A stretch of DNA of 64,000 bases from a virus. The DNA lies in IMG/VR virus record IMGVR_UViG_3300044796_000229, positions 1-64,000 of that record, one strand, 5' to 3'. Shown piece by piece: positions 24,639 through 33,759 of this stretch. Position 1 is the first letter of the stretch, and the number at the start of each line of letters is the position of its first letter. A program made the translations under genes and the position numbers. The notes below the pieces were generated by a model. It ran no database searches and was not told the DNA's origin. It saw nothing but the letters and a program-made list of their open reading frames with translations.

Positions 24639-25661
24639 GTGATCCAGGCATCGAGTTATATTCTTACCCATCCGTCGTTCGTCGAACCGGAAATCCTCAA
24701 TCAGATTAACCAATCCAGCGGGTTCATCGACTTGCTGGCGGACAGCGAACTTCGCGTGCGCTTGGCCGAGGATGATCTGTACGTCTACATGAAGACGCTG
24801 AACATTCGCACCAAGGCGGCGGCAGGCCAGACAGGGTTCAATGAATTGCCCGGCGTCGACATCGCGGCATCGATGATCAGCACAGCGACCTATCTGTTGC
24901 AGGTCGCCGCGCAATACAATCATCACGATACACGCGCGGGCGCGAACTGGGGATTCAGCGTTCCCGAAGCTTATCGTCTCGGCATGCGGCAGGCTAACTT
25001 CCTGCTCGCGCGCGATGCGTGCCTGTACGGCCTGAACCCGCAGAACGGTGAAGGTCTCATTCACGCTGCCGGTGCCGTCTCGACCAATCTGCCGCCGGAC
25101 AGCTACGGCAATACGACCGTCCTGACCTACGATAACGGCCAGATGGCGTTCTATCTCGCCCAGCAGATTCAGCAACTCAAAACCCGTACCTTCCAGATGG
25201 GTCTGGGCCGCGAGTTCACGATCTTGGGTCCGCAGCGCACCCTCGGCTCATTCGAATACAATGTGGTCGAATTGGTGCAGTTCCAGCGTGAAGGCGCTGG
25301 CACGGCTTCCACCAAGGAGACGCTGGAAAAGATCATCATGGCCAATGGCGACAAGCTGAATTGGGTCTATGACGATACCTTGATCGGTCAAGGTTATGGC
25401 GGCACGGATTTGGTTATCCTCGACATGCCGAAGGTCGAAACGCCGAAGAAGATGGGCGCCGTCGATACCAACGTGTTCAGCGGCATGACGCCGAACAACG
25501 ATCTGTGCGTCACGCAGTATTCGGACATGGCGGCCCCGCGCGAAATCCTGTCGCCTGGCCCCCGCGGTTATACCGATGTGCTGCAGGAATGGCGCATTTC
25601 GTCTGGATGGGCGCCGCGTTCAACTTGTATCTCTCTTATTTCGATGCCTTATTCGAGTTAA
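24639..25661 (+). CDS. Major capsid protein (DUF2184 type)
   Basis: AAGGAG precedes the GTG start. The 340-residue protein carries stretches typical of DUF2184 capsid proteins: TYLLQVAAQYNHHDTR, GMRQANFLLARDACLYGLN and GPRGYTDVLQEWRISSGWAP near the end. It would form the HK97-type icosahedral shell. Confidence 0.8.
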   Translation: MIQASSYILTHPSFVEPEILNQINQSSGFIDLLADSELRVRLAEDDLYVYMKTLNIRTKAAAGQTGFNELPGVDIAASMISTATYLLQVAAQYNHHDTRAGANWGFSVPEAYRLGMRQANFLLARDACLYGLNPQNGEGLIHAAGAVSTNLPPDSYGNTTVLTYDNGQMAFYLAQQIQQLKTRTFQMGLGREFTILGPQRTLGSFEYNVVELVQFQREGAGTASTKETLEKIIMANGDKLNWVYDDTLIGQGYGGTDLVILDMPKVETPKKMGAVDTNVFSGMTPNNDLCVTQYSDMAAPREILSPGPRGYTDVLQEWRISSGWAPRSTCISLISMPYSS

Positions 25662-25688
25662 GCCACTCGCAAACCGGAGAAAATCCCA

Positions 25689-26231
25689 ATGAAACTTTAC
25701 ATCGCGGTCTGTGTTCGCCAGAAACAGCGCATCTACTTCCGCATGGATCACGACAATAAGGGCCAGCAGATTCCGCAGCTTGGCGTTCTGCCGCGTCATC
25801 AGGACGTCGAACCTGGCCGACAGGAAGCCATCGGCGGCGATCTGAACGAGGCTCAGAAGAACTCGATCATCAAACAGCTTTCGGTGTTCGGATTGCAGCC
25901 GGCCGAAGAAGTCAATCGCCTGAACGGCCTGACGCCCTACATCTACAGTGTCGACAGGCCGGTTTCGAAGGCGCAGATCGACAAAGCGTTCAATCACAAT
26001 CAGGGCATTCTTGCCAAAGATGGCCGCCAACGCCGTGAGCGCGCCGCAATCGCAGCCGGTGCGGCTATCGAAAGCGATGAAGTGAAAATCGCTTACGAGC
26101 AGATCACCGAAAGCGAATTGGGCGGTCCGCAGGTCGCGGAAGGCTATCAGGTCGACAAGGCGGGCGATCCGGGTCCGGCGCGCGGCGGCAAGGGGCGCCG
26201 TGGGCGTAGAGGCCAGAACGCTCAGGCGTGA
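25689..26231 (+). CDS. Head-region protein with basic tail
   Basis: The 180-residue protein has a beta N-terminus (MKLYIAVCVRQKQRIYFRMD), a mixed centre and a disordered Gly/Arg tail (RGGKGRRGRRGQNAQ). It lies directly after the capsid gene. The function is unknown; a head-completion or DNA-contacting role is possible. Confidence 0.5.
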   Translation: MKLYIAVCVRQKQRIYFRMDHDNKGQQIPQLGVLPRHQDVEPGRQEAIGGDLNEAQKNSIIKQLSVFGLQPAEEVNRLNGLTPYIYSVDRPVSKAQIDKAFNHNQGILAKDGRQRRERAAIAAGAAIESDEVKIAYEQITESELGGPQVAEGYQVDKAGDPGPARGGKGRRGRRGQNAQA

Positions 26232-26701
26232 CATCTCAATATACGCCGACGCTCGCGGGGTTTCAGGCGTGGGCCAATGTGGCAATGGGAGTTACGTCAA
26301 CTATCTTGCCGCTCAATAATCCGGCATGGAATTGGGCATTCACAGTCGCCATCAATCTAGTCGATCCGCTGTGGTGCCAAGTCTCGCCGCCGATTTACCA
26401 ACTCATGGTCTATCTTGTTTCGGCGTCGAACTTGCTGAATTGGGCGCAGGATCCGGTCGGTGCGCCGATCTATAAAAACAACATGACGTACTTCGAATAT
26501 TGGCGCGACAAGTGGAATTTGCTTGGCCCAGTATCCGGCGTCGTCAGTGCTGCCAGCGATCAAGGTTCGGCGACAAGTCTTGAAGTGCCGGAAGCGTTGA
26601 AGAACCTGACGCTGTTGGACCTTCAACACTTGAAAGACCCATATGGTCGCCAATACACCGCCTTGGCCCAATCGCAGGGCGATTTGTGGGGGCTTTCATA
26701 G
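26228..26701 (+). CDS. Head-tail connector region protein
   Basis: The GTG start overlaps the preceding stop. The 157-residue product is Trp-rich and helical (FQAWANVAMGV, YQLMVYLVSASNLLNWAQ, FEYWRDKWNL). It falls between capsid and tail genes, so a neck or completion role is probable. It is followed by the structured RNA and the broken GIY-YIG gene. Confidence 0.5.
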   Translation: MTSQYTPTLAGFQAWANVAMGVTSTILPLNNPAWNWAFTVAINLVDPLWCQVSPPIYQLMVYLVSASNLLNWAQDPVGAPIYKNNMTYFEYWRDKWNLLGPVSGVVSAASDQGSATSLEVPEALKNLTLLDLQHLKDPYGRQYTALAQSQGDLWGLS

Positions 26702-26927
26702 TTATCGAAAATCACATAACATCTTAATGCTGCAGAGTATTGAGGCCGTGCGAACGCTCAACTGATCGCCCTACGACACGAAAGTGTCCGAACATTCCTC
26801 GGAATGCACACCTGACGATAAGCCGGATGAGGGTATAGCGTAAGTTACTCTGCAGCGCTTATAGCGAAGCCCCGATGCGTTGCCACGCACCGAGGCTTCT
26901 AACCACAAACCTACTGGAGATAGGAAG
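26702..26927 (+). ncRNA. Structured RNA leader before a GIY-YIG gene
   Basis: No gene is seen, but the RNA would fold strongly. GCTGCAGAGTA (about 26731-26741) is the exact reverse complement of TACTCTGCAGC further downstream. That stem encloses TTGAG...CTCAA with loop GCGA, GACAC-GAAA-GTGTC and CATTC-CTCG-GAATG. A long hairpin GAAGCC...GGCTTC follows. Finally CCTA-CTGGAGA-TAGG holds the ribosome-binding site in its loop. A group I intron fragment, a regulatory leader or another mobile RNA are all possible. Confidence 0.55.
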
Positions 26928-27802
26928 ATGGCTGAATACAAACTACCGCCAAACCGATTCTACATCTATGTCTTTTCCGACCCAACGGCATTCCCTGTTA
27001 CGTCGGGAAAGGAAGTCGTGATCGTCAAGGTCGCGAACGATGGTCGCGCCACTATGAAAAGAGCAAGAATACAAATCGGCATCTGAAAGCGATGTTGAAG
27101 AAATTTGGCTCCTTGCCGTGTGTAATAATCCGTTCTGATTTGCTGGAAACTGAGGCCTTCGAGATCGAGATTGCTTTAATTGCTGCGATAGGCAGGGAGC
27201 CCAATGGCCCTCTAGTCAATTTGACTGCTGGTGGAGAGGGTCTTTCTGGAAATAAACGTTCGCCAGAAGTTATTGAGAGAGATCGAAAAAATATGTTGAA
27301 ACTCTATGCAGAGGATTCAACGCTTCGTCTTCGTGTTAGCGCAGGAACAAAAGCGGCAATGGCGCATCCCGAAGTTCGGAAGCGTGTCAGCGATGCTCAA
27401 AAGCGAAGGTTTGAAGATCCAGGTCAACGAGCGGCTTATAGTGCGGCGCGCAAAGGGATTCCAAAGAAAACGCCAGTAAGTGCCGAAACGCGAAAGAAAC
27501 TCAGTCTCTGGCAAAAGGGCATTTTGCGAGGTCCGCTGTCTCCTGAATCGCTTGCAAAGCGTAGAGCCGCCATCGCATTAAGTAATGGACCGGCCAGTAT
27601 CAAACTTAATGACAAAAAGCCAAAAGGCACATATAGCCGTAGCAAGACTTGGCGTGAGAGAATTTCTTTATCTTTAAAAGGCAAGGAAAAAAGCCAAGAA
27701 CAACGCGAAGCTTATAGCCGGGCACAGAAAGCGGCATGGGACAAAAAGCGTGAGATAGCAGCACAACGCGCCATGAAAGATAAAAATGTCTCTGATTCTT
27801 AG
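26928..27802 (+). pseudogene. Frameshifted GIY-YIG homing endonuclease
   Basis: The first frame from ATG 26928 gives MAEYKLPPNRFYIYVFSDP and then loses similarity. In the next frame from about 26982 the sequence continues PNGIPCYVGKGSRDRQG and then NRHLKAMLKKFG, EAFEIEIALIAAIGRE and repeated NUMOD3-like DNA-binding segments. One extra C in the CCC run at 26981-26983 would restore one frame. The intact relative is at 31699-32592. The last bases overlap the start of the next virion gene, typical of a homing nuclease inserted between genes. Confidence 0.8.
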
Positions 27803-28298
27803 CCTTGGCGTCATCGAAATTCCCTATGCCAATGAGCCGAAGGAACAGCGCAAGGTTGTCAGAACCGTTCGCGGTGTGAAGGCGCGCGCGAAAGCGAAGT
27901 CTGCGCCGAAGCCTGCCGTTGATGCCGGAAAGACAACCGGTGATGTCGCGACGATCCTCGAAGCCAAATATCATATCATGGAAAACTTTGCGCATCGCTA
28001 TAATGGCGAGATCGTGAAGGCGGCCGAGACGGCACTTGTCGGGCAACTTGAAAATCTGATCGCGGGTGTGCCGACGAATGGTGTGCATTACGGCGAGGCG
28101 GAATCTGCCATCGAAGACAGTTTTCGAAAGTTTCTCGACAACCGCGAACTTGATGGAACGCCCGGTGTACCCACGCTTGCGGCATTGCGTGGTGTGAGCC
28201 ATCGTTTCAAACACCCATACGCAAAACGTCCGGAGCGTCCGAGTTTCATCGACACGGGCTTAATGCAGGCGGCATTCGTCGCCCAGATCAAAGAATAA
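27786..28298 (+). CDS. Tail or neck protein
   Basis: The 170-residue protein has a basic linker (VKARAKAKSAPKPAVDAG) after about 20 residues and a folded part containing YGEAESAIEDSFRKFLDN and HPYAKRPERPSFIDTG. It is probably a head-tail joining or tail-terminator protein by position. The first 17 bases overlap the GIY-YIG gene. Confidence 0.5.
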   Translation: MSLILSLGVIEIPYANEPKEQRKVVRTVRGVKARAKAKSAPKPAVDAGKTTGDVATILEAKYHIMENFAHRYNGEIVKAAETALVGQLENLIAGVPTNGVHYGEAESAIEDSFRKFLDNRELDGTPGVPTLAALRGVSHRFKHPYAKRPERPSFIDTGLMQAAFVAQIKE

Positions 28299-29321
28299 AT
28301 GCCAACCGTCGAAGAGGCTGGTCCCGATCAATCACCGATGAATGCCGCGCTCAAGCAGGGCATTGGCGCGATCTCGGAACAGCAAACCGTAACTTTCACG
28401 CTTTACACGCGCGTTTCGCTTCCTATCGATGGATCGTTGTTCTGGGTGAAGTCCGAACTTCTGAGCAAGTCCGCGATCTTCAATGCGTTCGCGCTGAACA
28501 CCGTACCCTTCAACGAAGGAATTTCAGTCGAAACGCCGGCACCGACGTTCACTGTTCAAGGTTCGCTGCACTATAGCGCCGACAGAAATCAGGACGAATC
28601 CCAGAACTATGCGATTAACCGCATGGTGTTCACATCGGAAAAGCCAGTCGAGCCGCTGAATAAGATCGGCCCTGCCACGTTGTGGATTGCAGAGTTCAAT
28701 GGCTTGAAGTTCGCTTTTGGAAGTCACGCCTTTTTGTATCAGGCGGCTGGGCTTTGGCATTATTCGGGGAACGCTGTTTATCCCGACATGGAGCCGCAGG
28801 TTATTGACAGCCTGAATGGTTTTTCGAACAAGCAGATCGTTTCTAATAGCTTGCCGATCTGGCTCAGCATGAATCGGTACAGAGCAAAGCCTTGGGAGCC
28901 GTTTGGAAACAGCCTGCCGCTCTATGCATCGTATCTGTTGCCGGCGAACATTCCGCCGCCCTGGGGTTCGGTTCATATCCCGCCGGAAAGCACGACAGCC
29001 ATCGCCGCAGCACCGACATTCGGGAAGACCTATAGCCGCCAGCAGTTCGTGCAGGAAACGGTTCGCGTCTCGATCTATGGTTATCGGAACGAGGACGCAC
29101 TCGATTTTGCCGACTTCGTGCAGCAATACGCTGAAAGCACGCAGCTATTTGGGATTATGAACCAGCCTGTGATCCGGGATGAAAAGCGCACACAGGTCGA
29201 ACTCTCGACGTTGTCGCAGAAGAAGACCATCGACTTCCAAATCAACTATTACCAACAGCGCGTCAATGACATCGCGCGCCAACTCATTCTCTCCGCGATT
29301 CCCACCTACATCTTCAACTAG
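28299..29321 (+). CDS. Virion structural protein
   Basis: This gene encodes 340 residues of mixed beta structure (TVTFTLYTRVSLPIDGSLFW, YVVNRMVF-type stretches, YYQQRVNDIARQLILSAIP at the end). It sits immediately upstream of the fibre-like and sheath genes. No specific family is recognised; a tail-completion or sheath-initiator role is possible. Confidence 0.5.
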   Translation: MPTVEEAGPDQSPMNAALKQGIGAISEQQTVTFTLYTRVSLPIDGSLFWVKSELLSKSAIFNAFALNTVPFNEGISVETPAPTFTVQGSLHYSADRNQDESQNYAINRMVFTSEKPVEPLNKIGPATLWIAEFNGLKFAFGSHAFLYQAAGLWHYSGNAVYPDMEPQVIDSLNGFSNKQIVSNSLPIWLSMNRYRAKPWEPFGNSLPLYASYLLPANIPPPWGSVHIPPESTTAIAAAPTFGKTYSRQQFVQETVRVSIYGYRNEDALDFADFVQQYAESTQLFGIMNQPVIRDEKRTQVELSTLSQKKTIDFQINYYQQRVNDIARQLILSAIPTYIFN

Positions 29322-29332
29322 AGGAACCTCCA

Positions 29333-29914
29333 ATGCCCCAGAACAACGGTATCGTTCTTACGGAAGGCCCGTCCGGCACGCAGCCGCTGCAATCGGACGC
29401 TGACGGGAATCTCAAGGTCGCCATCGAATCGGAAATCGCGGTTGGCGCTGTCTCCATTGCCGCTGGCGGTGTTGTATCGGGGGCTTACCTTGATGGCGCC
29501 ATTGTCACGCTTGGCACGGAAGCCGATGCTGCCTACACGACAGGCAGTGGCACGGCGATCTCGGTCCTGAAGGGCATTTTCGGCAAGGTTGCAGCCGTTC
29601 TCGGCGTCAAATTCTCTGGTCTCAAGTATTACACCGTGGCTGCATCGCAGACAAAGCAAACGCTTGGCACCGGCGCGGTCGGCGATACGCTGAACTCCAT
29701 TGTCATCGTTCCTGCAACGACAACGCCTGGTGTCGTCGAGGTCTACGACAGTTCCGGTGGAACGGCCATCGTTCTCTTTGTTGGCGGCGTAACATCCGTT
29801 GCCGATCTCAAGCCGATTACGATCTCACTCAACATGGTGAGCGCAACAGGCGGCTGGGAAGTTACGACCGGCGCGGATGTTTCCGTCATCGCGATTGGTC
29901 AGTTCACGCCGTAA
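29333..29914 (+). CDS. Small fibre-like structural protein
   Basis: A GAGG-type site precedes the ATG. The 193-residue protein has an N-terminus typical of head fibres or virion decorations (EGPSGTQPLQSDADGNLKVA) and a C-terminal beta-domain (GVVEVYDSSGGTAIV) similar to the protein at 21376-21708. A virion surface location is likely. Confidence 0.5.
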   Translation: MPQNNGIVLTEGPSGTQPLQSDADGNLKVAIESEIAVGAVSIAAGGVVSGAYLDGAIVTLGTEADAAYTTGSGTAISVLKGIFGKVAAVLGVKFSGLKYYTVAASQTKQTLGTGAVGDTLNSIVIVPATTTPGVVEVYDSSGGTAIVLFVGGVTSVADLKPITISLNMVSATGGWEVTTGADVSVIAIGQFTP

Positions 29915-29945
29915 TTCTGTCTTCCAAGAGAAAGGCTATTAGGCC

Positions 29946-31592
29946 ATGTCGACAGAAATTGTCGTCGTAAACGTCGCTGAACAGTTCGCGCCAAAACCGG
30001 CGACTTTGCAGCAGAGCGGCGCTTTCATTAGCCAAGGCGCTACAACGCTTGCGCCCGGCACATGGGCATCTCTCCCACAGTCATCGACGCTCGCAACGCT
30101 GCTGAACTCTCCGCTTGCTCTTTCCGGGATTTCGCAATCGGCGGGTACCGCGACCGCGACCACTGCTGCCACGACGGCATCGGCCGGCACTTATAATAGC
30201 GTATCGGGTCTCGTTACTTTGACCTTGAGCGCCGACATCGGGCTGACTGAGGGAAGTTCGGCGGTTGTCAGCGGCGCGACCGGGACGGGAACCGTTTCTG
30301 ATATTGACGGAACGTTCGTCGCCGCTGTCGGCACGGGCGGAACTACTCTCACCTATACCATCGCGGAAAGCCTGACGCTGACAATCACAGGCGCCAATGT
30401 CGGGATTGGTCACGGCATCACGGTTTCCGATACGTGGCTGACGACCATCGCAGGCGCGGTTCCTGCGGCCTACAACGGGACGTTTCTGGCGACGGCGGCA
30501 TCCGCAACCACATTCACCTATTCGGTGCCGAGCGCGACATCATCGCCTGCTACCGGTTCGCCGACTTATACTGGCCGGAATGTCGTCGAACTGGTTTCTA
30601 TGAACACGACGTGGTGGGCGCAGCAGAACGCGGGAAATCTTTCGCCCTATGTTCTCGAACTTGGGCCTGTGGAAGACACGGCGGCGATCACGGCGCTCGG
30701 AACCTACATCGCGAACAACCCGAACTCGGCATACACGCCGGGCGCGGAAGGGTTTTTCTACTCCTATCTCGTTCCGCGGGCATGGGCTTCGGAAAGCAGC
30801 TATCTGACGTTTGTCTCGCAATTCAATTCTCCGACTTCGCGCACGAAGTTCTGGACGACGATGACGACGTCCAACTATACCAGCTTCACCAACCTGAATT
30901 CCTGTGTCATAGGCCTTGTCGAAGCGCCTGGAATTCCTGCAACCGAATTCAGTCTGTGTTCCGGCTTCTACGTCACGCTGAACTATGGTCCGACCACGAC
31001 AAACAAGGTTCCGCCACTCAACAATTCCTATGTGTTCGGCGTCACGCCTTATCCGGTGGCTGGAAATACGGCGTTGCTCAACGCCTTCAAGGCGGCCGGC
31101 GTCAACTGGATCAGCACCGGGGCGCAAGGTGGCATCACCCTCACCACATTCGTTTACGGCACGACGATGGATGGGAAGTCGTTCAACATCGGCTATTCTG
31201 TCGATTGGGCGCAGATCACCACGAAGATCGTGGTCGCGAACGCGGTCATCAACGGATCGAACGACCCCACGAATCCGCTCTACTACGATCAGGATGGTAT
31301 CAATCGGCTGCAGTCGGCCGCCGCCGGAAATCTTCAATCTGGTATCGGATCGGGGCTTATCCTCGGCACGCTGAACCAGGTCGAACTCGATCCGACGACA
31401 TTCCTGAACAACTTCAATAATGGCGTTTATGCGGGGCAGTGCGTCATCAATGCTGTGCCGTTCCAGACATGGCTCAATGCAAACCCTTCGACTTATGCGG
31501 AAGGTGTTTACGGCGGCTTCACTATCGTTATGACGCCACAACTCGGATTTACCCAAATAATTTTCAACCTAGACGTAACAGAATTCGCGTAA
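29946..31592 (+). CDS. Tail sheath protein (DUF3383 type)
   Basis: The 548-residue protein ends in a sheath-like C-terminal half: AQNAGNLSPYVLELGP, then YVFGVTPYPVAGNTALLNAF, GGITLTTFVYGTTMDGKSF and DQDGINRLQSAAAGNLQSGIG. This matches DUF3383-type contractile sheaths. Two Thr/Gly-rich beta-modules (about residues 78-145 and 140-215) are inserted in the N-terminal part and would probably be exposed on the tail surface. A GIY-YIG nuclease lies between it and the tube gene. Confidence 0.75.
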   Translation: MSTEIVVVNVAEQFAPKPATLQQSGAFISQGATTLAPGTWASLPQSSTLATLLNSPLALSGISQSAGTATATTAATTASAGTYNSVSGLVTLTLSADIGLTEGSSAVVSGATGTGTVSDIDGTFVAAVGTGGTTLTYTIAESLTLTITGANVGIGHGITVSDTWLTTIAGAVPAAYNGTFLATAASATTFTYSVPSATSSPATGSPTYTGRNVVELVSMNTTWWAQQNAGNLSPYVLELGPVEDTAAITALGTYIANNPNSAYTPGAEGFFYSYLVPRAWASESSYLTFVSQFNSPTSRTKFWTTMTTSNYTSFTNLNSCVIGLVEAPGIPATEFSLCSGFYVTLNYGPTTTNKVPPLNNSYVFGVTPYPVAGNTALLNAFKAAGVNWISTGAQGGITLTTFVYGTTMDGKSFNIGYSVDWAQITTKIVVANAVINGSNDPTNPLYYDQDGINRLQSAAAGNLQSGIGSGLILGTLNQVELDPTTFLNNFNNGVYAGQCVINAVPFQTWLNANPSTYAEGVYGGFTIVMTPQLGFTQIIFNLDVTEFA

Positions 31593-31698
31593 ATTCGAAA
31601 ATTCAGTTACGATGTCTTGCGGCTAGGGGGATACCCCGAAGAGTCGGCTATCCACCGGCCTGCCGCGCTTTCAAATTAGATCGAGAGGGATACTCGAA
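31593..31698 (+). ncRNA. Structured leader before the intact GIY-YIG gene
   Basis: The sequence can form GCGGC...GCCGC (outer), enclosing GGATA...TATCC with CCGA-AGAG-TCGG at its tip. TCGAG-AGGGATA-CTCGA follows, with the ribosome-binding site in the loop just before the ATG. This parallels the leader of the other GIY-YIG gene. It is likely to regulate translation or to be a remnant of a mobile RNA. Confidence 0.5.
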
Positions 31699-32592
31699 AT
31701 GGACAATGCCGGAAATTATCATCTCTACATCTATTTCCGTCCGAACGGTGTGCCTTGCTATGTGGGGATAGGAAGAAACAAACGATGGTTGGATCATCTG
31801 AAGAAAGGTAGCGGCAATAGACACCTCAAAGCTATTATAGCTTTGGCAGGCGGAACTACACCGCATGTGAAAATACGAGATGGTATGACGAAAGCGCAAG
31901 CGATCGAAGCAGAGATTGCTCTAATCGCTGCCATCGGACGGAAAGATTTAGGAACCGGCCCATTGGTCAATCTGACAGATGGCGGAGACGGTCCTTCTGG
32001 ATTCATTGTGGGCGAAGATGTTCGTCGAATCATTGGACAAAAATCAAAAGAGAAATGGAATGATCCGGCCACGCGAGCACGGATCATCGAGGCTCAAAAT
32101 AAAGGGCGAGCGACACCCGAATATAGAAAAAAGCGGAGTGAAATCTCAAAAGCTAACGCATCAAATAGTGATGTACGCGCTCGCTCCGCTGAAACGAAGA
32201 GAAAAACTTTATTAAATCCTGAGATTCGGAAAAAAATATCCATCGCAACACGGAATGCGATGGCTCGTCCTGAAATAAAATGCAGGATGAGTGAGGCCCA
32301 AAAGAAACGCTTTGAATCTCCAGAAGCAAGAGCGAAATTGGGTAACAACACGCGCGGTCGTAAATTATCTTTGGAACATAAACAGAAAATCGCGGCAAAA
32401 CATCGTGGCCAGAAACGATCCAAAGAAGCGAGAGCCAAGATGAGTGCTTGGCAAATAGGACGAAAAATGTCGCCCGAGACCAAGAAAAAATTAAGCGTCG
32501 CAAAACTTGGAAAACCTCTTTCGTTAGAACATAGAGCCAAGCTCAGCGAGGCTCAGAAACTAAGGCAGGCTAGAATCCGAGGCCACATCTAA
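31699..32592 (+). CDS. GIY-YIG homing endonuclease with NUMOD3 repeats
   Basis: The 297-residue enzyme has the nuclease core LYIYFRPNGVPCYVGIGRNKRW (about residues 9-30), with its Tyr, Gly and Arg residues, and the later catalytic Glu in AIEAEIALIAAIGR. The remaining two thirds consists of repeated short NUMOD3-like DNA-binding motifs (GRKLSLEHKQKIAAKHRGQK, GRKMSPETKKKLSVAKLGKP). It would cut DNA of related phages that lack it. It sits between the sheath and tube genes. Confidence 0.85.
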   Translation: MDNAGNYHLYIYFRPNGVPCYVGIGRNKRWLDHLKKGSGNRHLKAIIALAGGTTPHVKIRDGMTKAQAIEAEIALIAAIGRKDLGTGPLVNLTDGGDGPSGFIVGEDVRRIIGQKSKEKWNDPATRARIIEAQNKGRATPEYRKKRSEISKANASNSDVRARSAETKRKTLLNPEIRKKISIATRNAMARPEIKCRMSEAQKKRFESPEARAKLGNNTRGRKLSLEHKQKIAAKHRGQKRSKEARAKMSAWQIGRKMSPETKKKLSVAKLGKPLSLEHRAKLSEAQKLRQARIRGHI

Positions 32593-32603
32593 GGATCATA
32601 TTT

Positions 32604-33056
32604 ATGGGAACAGTACCCGCCACCCCACAGGGCACGCTTAATCGGATTCGAGCTTCGGTTGTGGTTCCGCTCAATCCGCTTTTGAACGTCTCGGCACAAT
32701 ATCTCGGCTCGGAAGGAATTTCCTTCACGCCGACCGGCAAGAGCGTGACCTACATCAAAACGCTTACAGGCGCGGTGCGCTCGGAAGAGCCGTACATGAT
32801 GCTGGAAGGCTCGATCCATTTGCTCCGGACGCAAAGCCTCGCCAATCTTTACAAGGCTGCGATGGAGACCGATTGCTATCTTGGGCCGCTCACGGTGCGT
32901 CCCGATACGTCAGCACTCAATCCCTACCAGTACACGAACTGTTCGATCACAAGCGTCGAGACATTGAAGTTCAACGGAACGGACGCCGGGTTCATTATCG
33001 GCATCGAGGGCATTTATCTCTCGAACTCATTGCTTTTCGCGCTGGCGCCGGGCTAA
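32604..33056 (+). CDS. Tail tube protein (DUF3277 type)
   Basis: The 150-residue protein shows NPLLNVSAQYLGSEGIS, MMLEGSIHLLRTQSLANLYKAA and a final beta strand GFIIGIEGIYL, consistent with the beta-barrel inner tube of a contractile tail. It follows the sheath in the usual order. Confidence 0.7.
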   Translation: MGTVPATPQGTLNRIRASVVVPLNPLLNVSAQYLGSEGISFTPTGKSVTYIKTLTGAVRSEEPYMMLEGSIHLLRTQSLANLYKAAMETDCYLGPLTVRPDTSALNPYQYTNCSITSVETLKFNGTDAGFIIGIEGIYLSNSLLFALAPG

Positions 33057-33062
33057 CCGCCA

Positions 33063-33638
33063 ATGAAAATCAGCAAGACGCTTCATCTGGTTATTCCCAT
33101 TGAAACGGAGGCTGGAGAACTATTTGCTCATTCGACGCCGATCATGCCGGAAACTTTCAAGTTTTACGCGCGCGTCATGGCCACGGCCTTCAAGGAAATC
33201 TATGTGGATGGCCCCGGCCTTCTCGGAGGTCCGCGCATCGCAGCCTTCATTCTCGAAGAAGTCGCCAAGCGGATGGGAATGTGGGACGGCGACACAGGCG
33301 TACAGGTCGGGCTAATCGGAGAAATCAATCGCCGCACGAACATCATGGTGCCGAGTCCGAAGGGTTGGATGATGGTGCCTTTGGAAGACGCTGTTCGGGA
33401 TGGAACGATCGATAGCCAAGACGCTTCGGAGGTCGAGAACGCCATTTGTTTTTTTACGTTGGCCTCTTCGATGCACCGCAGGTCGGAACTTCTGCCGATC
33501 ATGGAACAGGTTTCGAGAATTTGGGGCGGGCGCATGGAATCCTTGACCTGTTCGGAATTCATGAATTCCTTGCCGACGTCGAAAGGGATCGTCAGTTCTA
33601 CCGCGAAGAGTGCGGAGGGATTGTCGGTGCCATCCTAG
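33063..33638 (+). CDS. Tail assembly chaperone, short form
   Basis: The 191-residue product follows the tube gene and precedes the tape measure gene, the standard position of the chaperone gene. Its last 50 residues (RIWGGRMESLTCSEFMNSLP) resemble chaperone C-termini. An alternative longer product can be made by slipping back one base at the seven-T run at 33449-33455. Confidence 0.65.
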   Translation: MKISKTLHLVIPIETEAGELFAHSTPIMPETFKFYARVMATAFKEIYVDGPGLLGGPRIAAFILEEVAKRMGMWDGDTGVQVGLIGEINRRTNIMVPSPKGWMMVPLEDAVRDGTIDSQDASEVENAICFFTLASSMHRRSELLPIMEQVSRIWGGRMESLTCSEFMNSLPTSKGIVSSTAKSAEGLSVPS

Positions 33639-33754
33639 ACTGGGCGGCGAATGAGGGATTTGCAGACGTGATGCGCCGATACGATTTCAAATTCGTATCG
33701 GCGCATCAATTTCGTCAGCGGCATCTTTTGGAAATACTCCGGGCAAGGCGCTAA
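33449..33754 (+). CDS. Frameshift extension of the tail assembly chaperone
   Basis: The -1 frame is open from the seven T (33449-33455, T TTT TTT in the correct phase) to 33754. It reads YVGLFDAPQ and ends GFADVMRRYDFKFVSAHQF and LEILRARR, which looks like a genuine chaperone C-terminus. There is no good start codon for a separate gene. A ribosome shift either at the T-run or closer to 33590 would make the long form, as in lambda G/GT-type genes. Confidence 0.6.
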   Translation, partial: FFYVGLFDAPQVGTSADHGTGFENLGRAHGILDLFGIHEFLADVERDRQFYREECGGIVGAILDWAANEGFADVMRRYDFKFVSAHQFRQRHLLEILRARR

Positions 33755-33759
33755 AGCGA

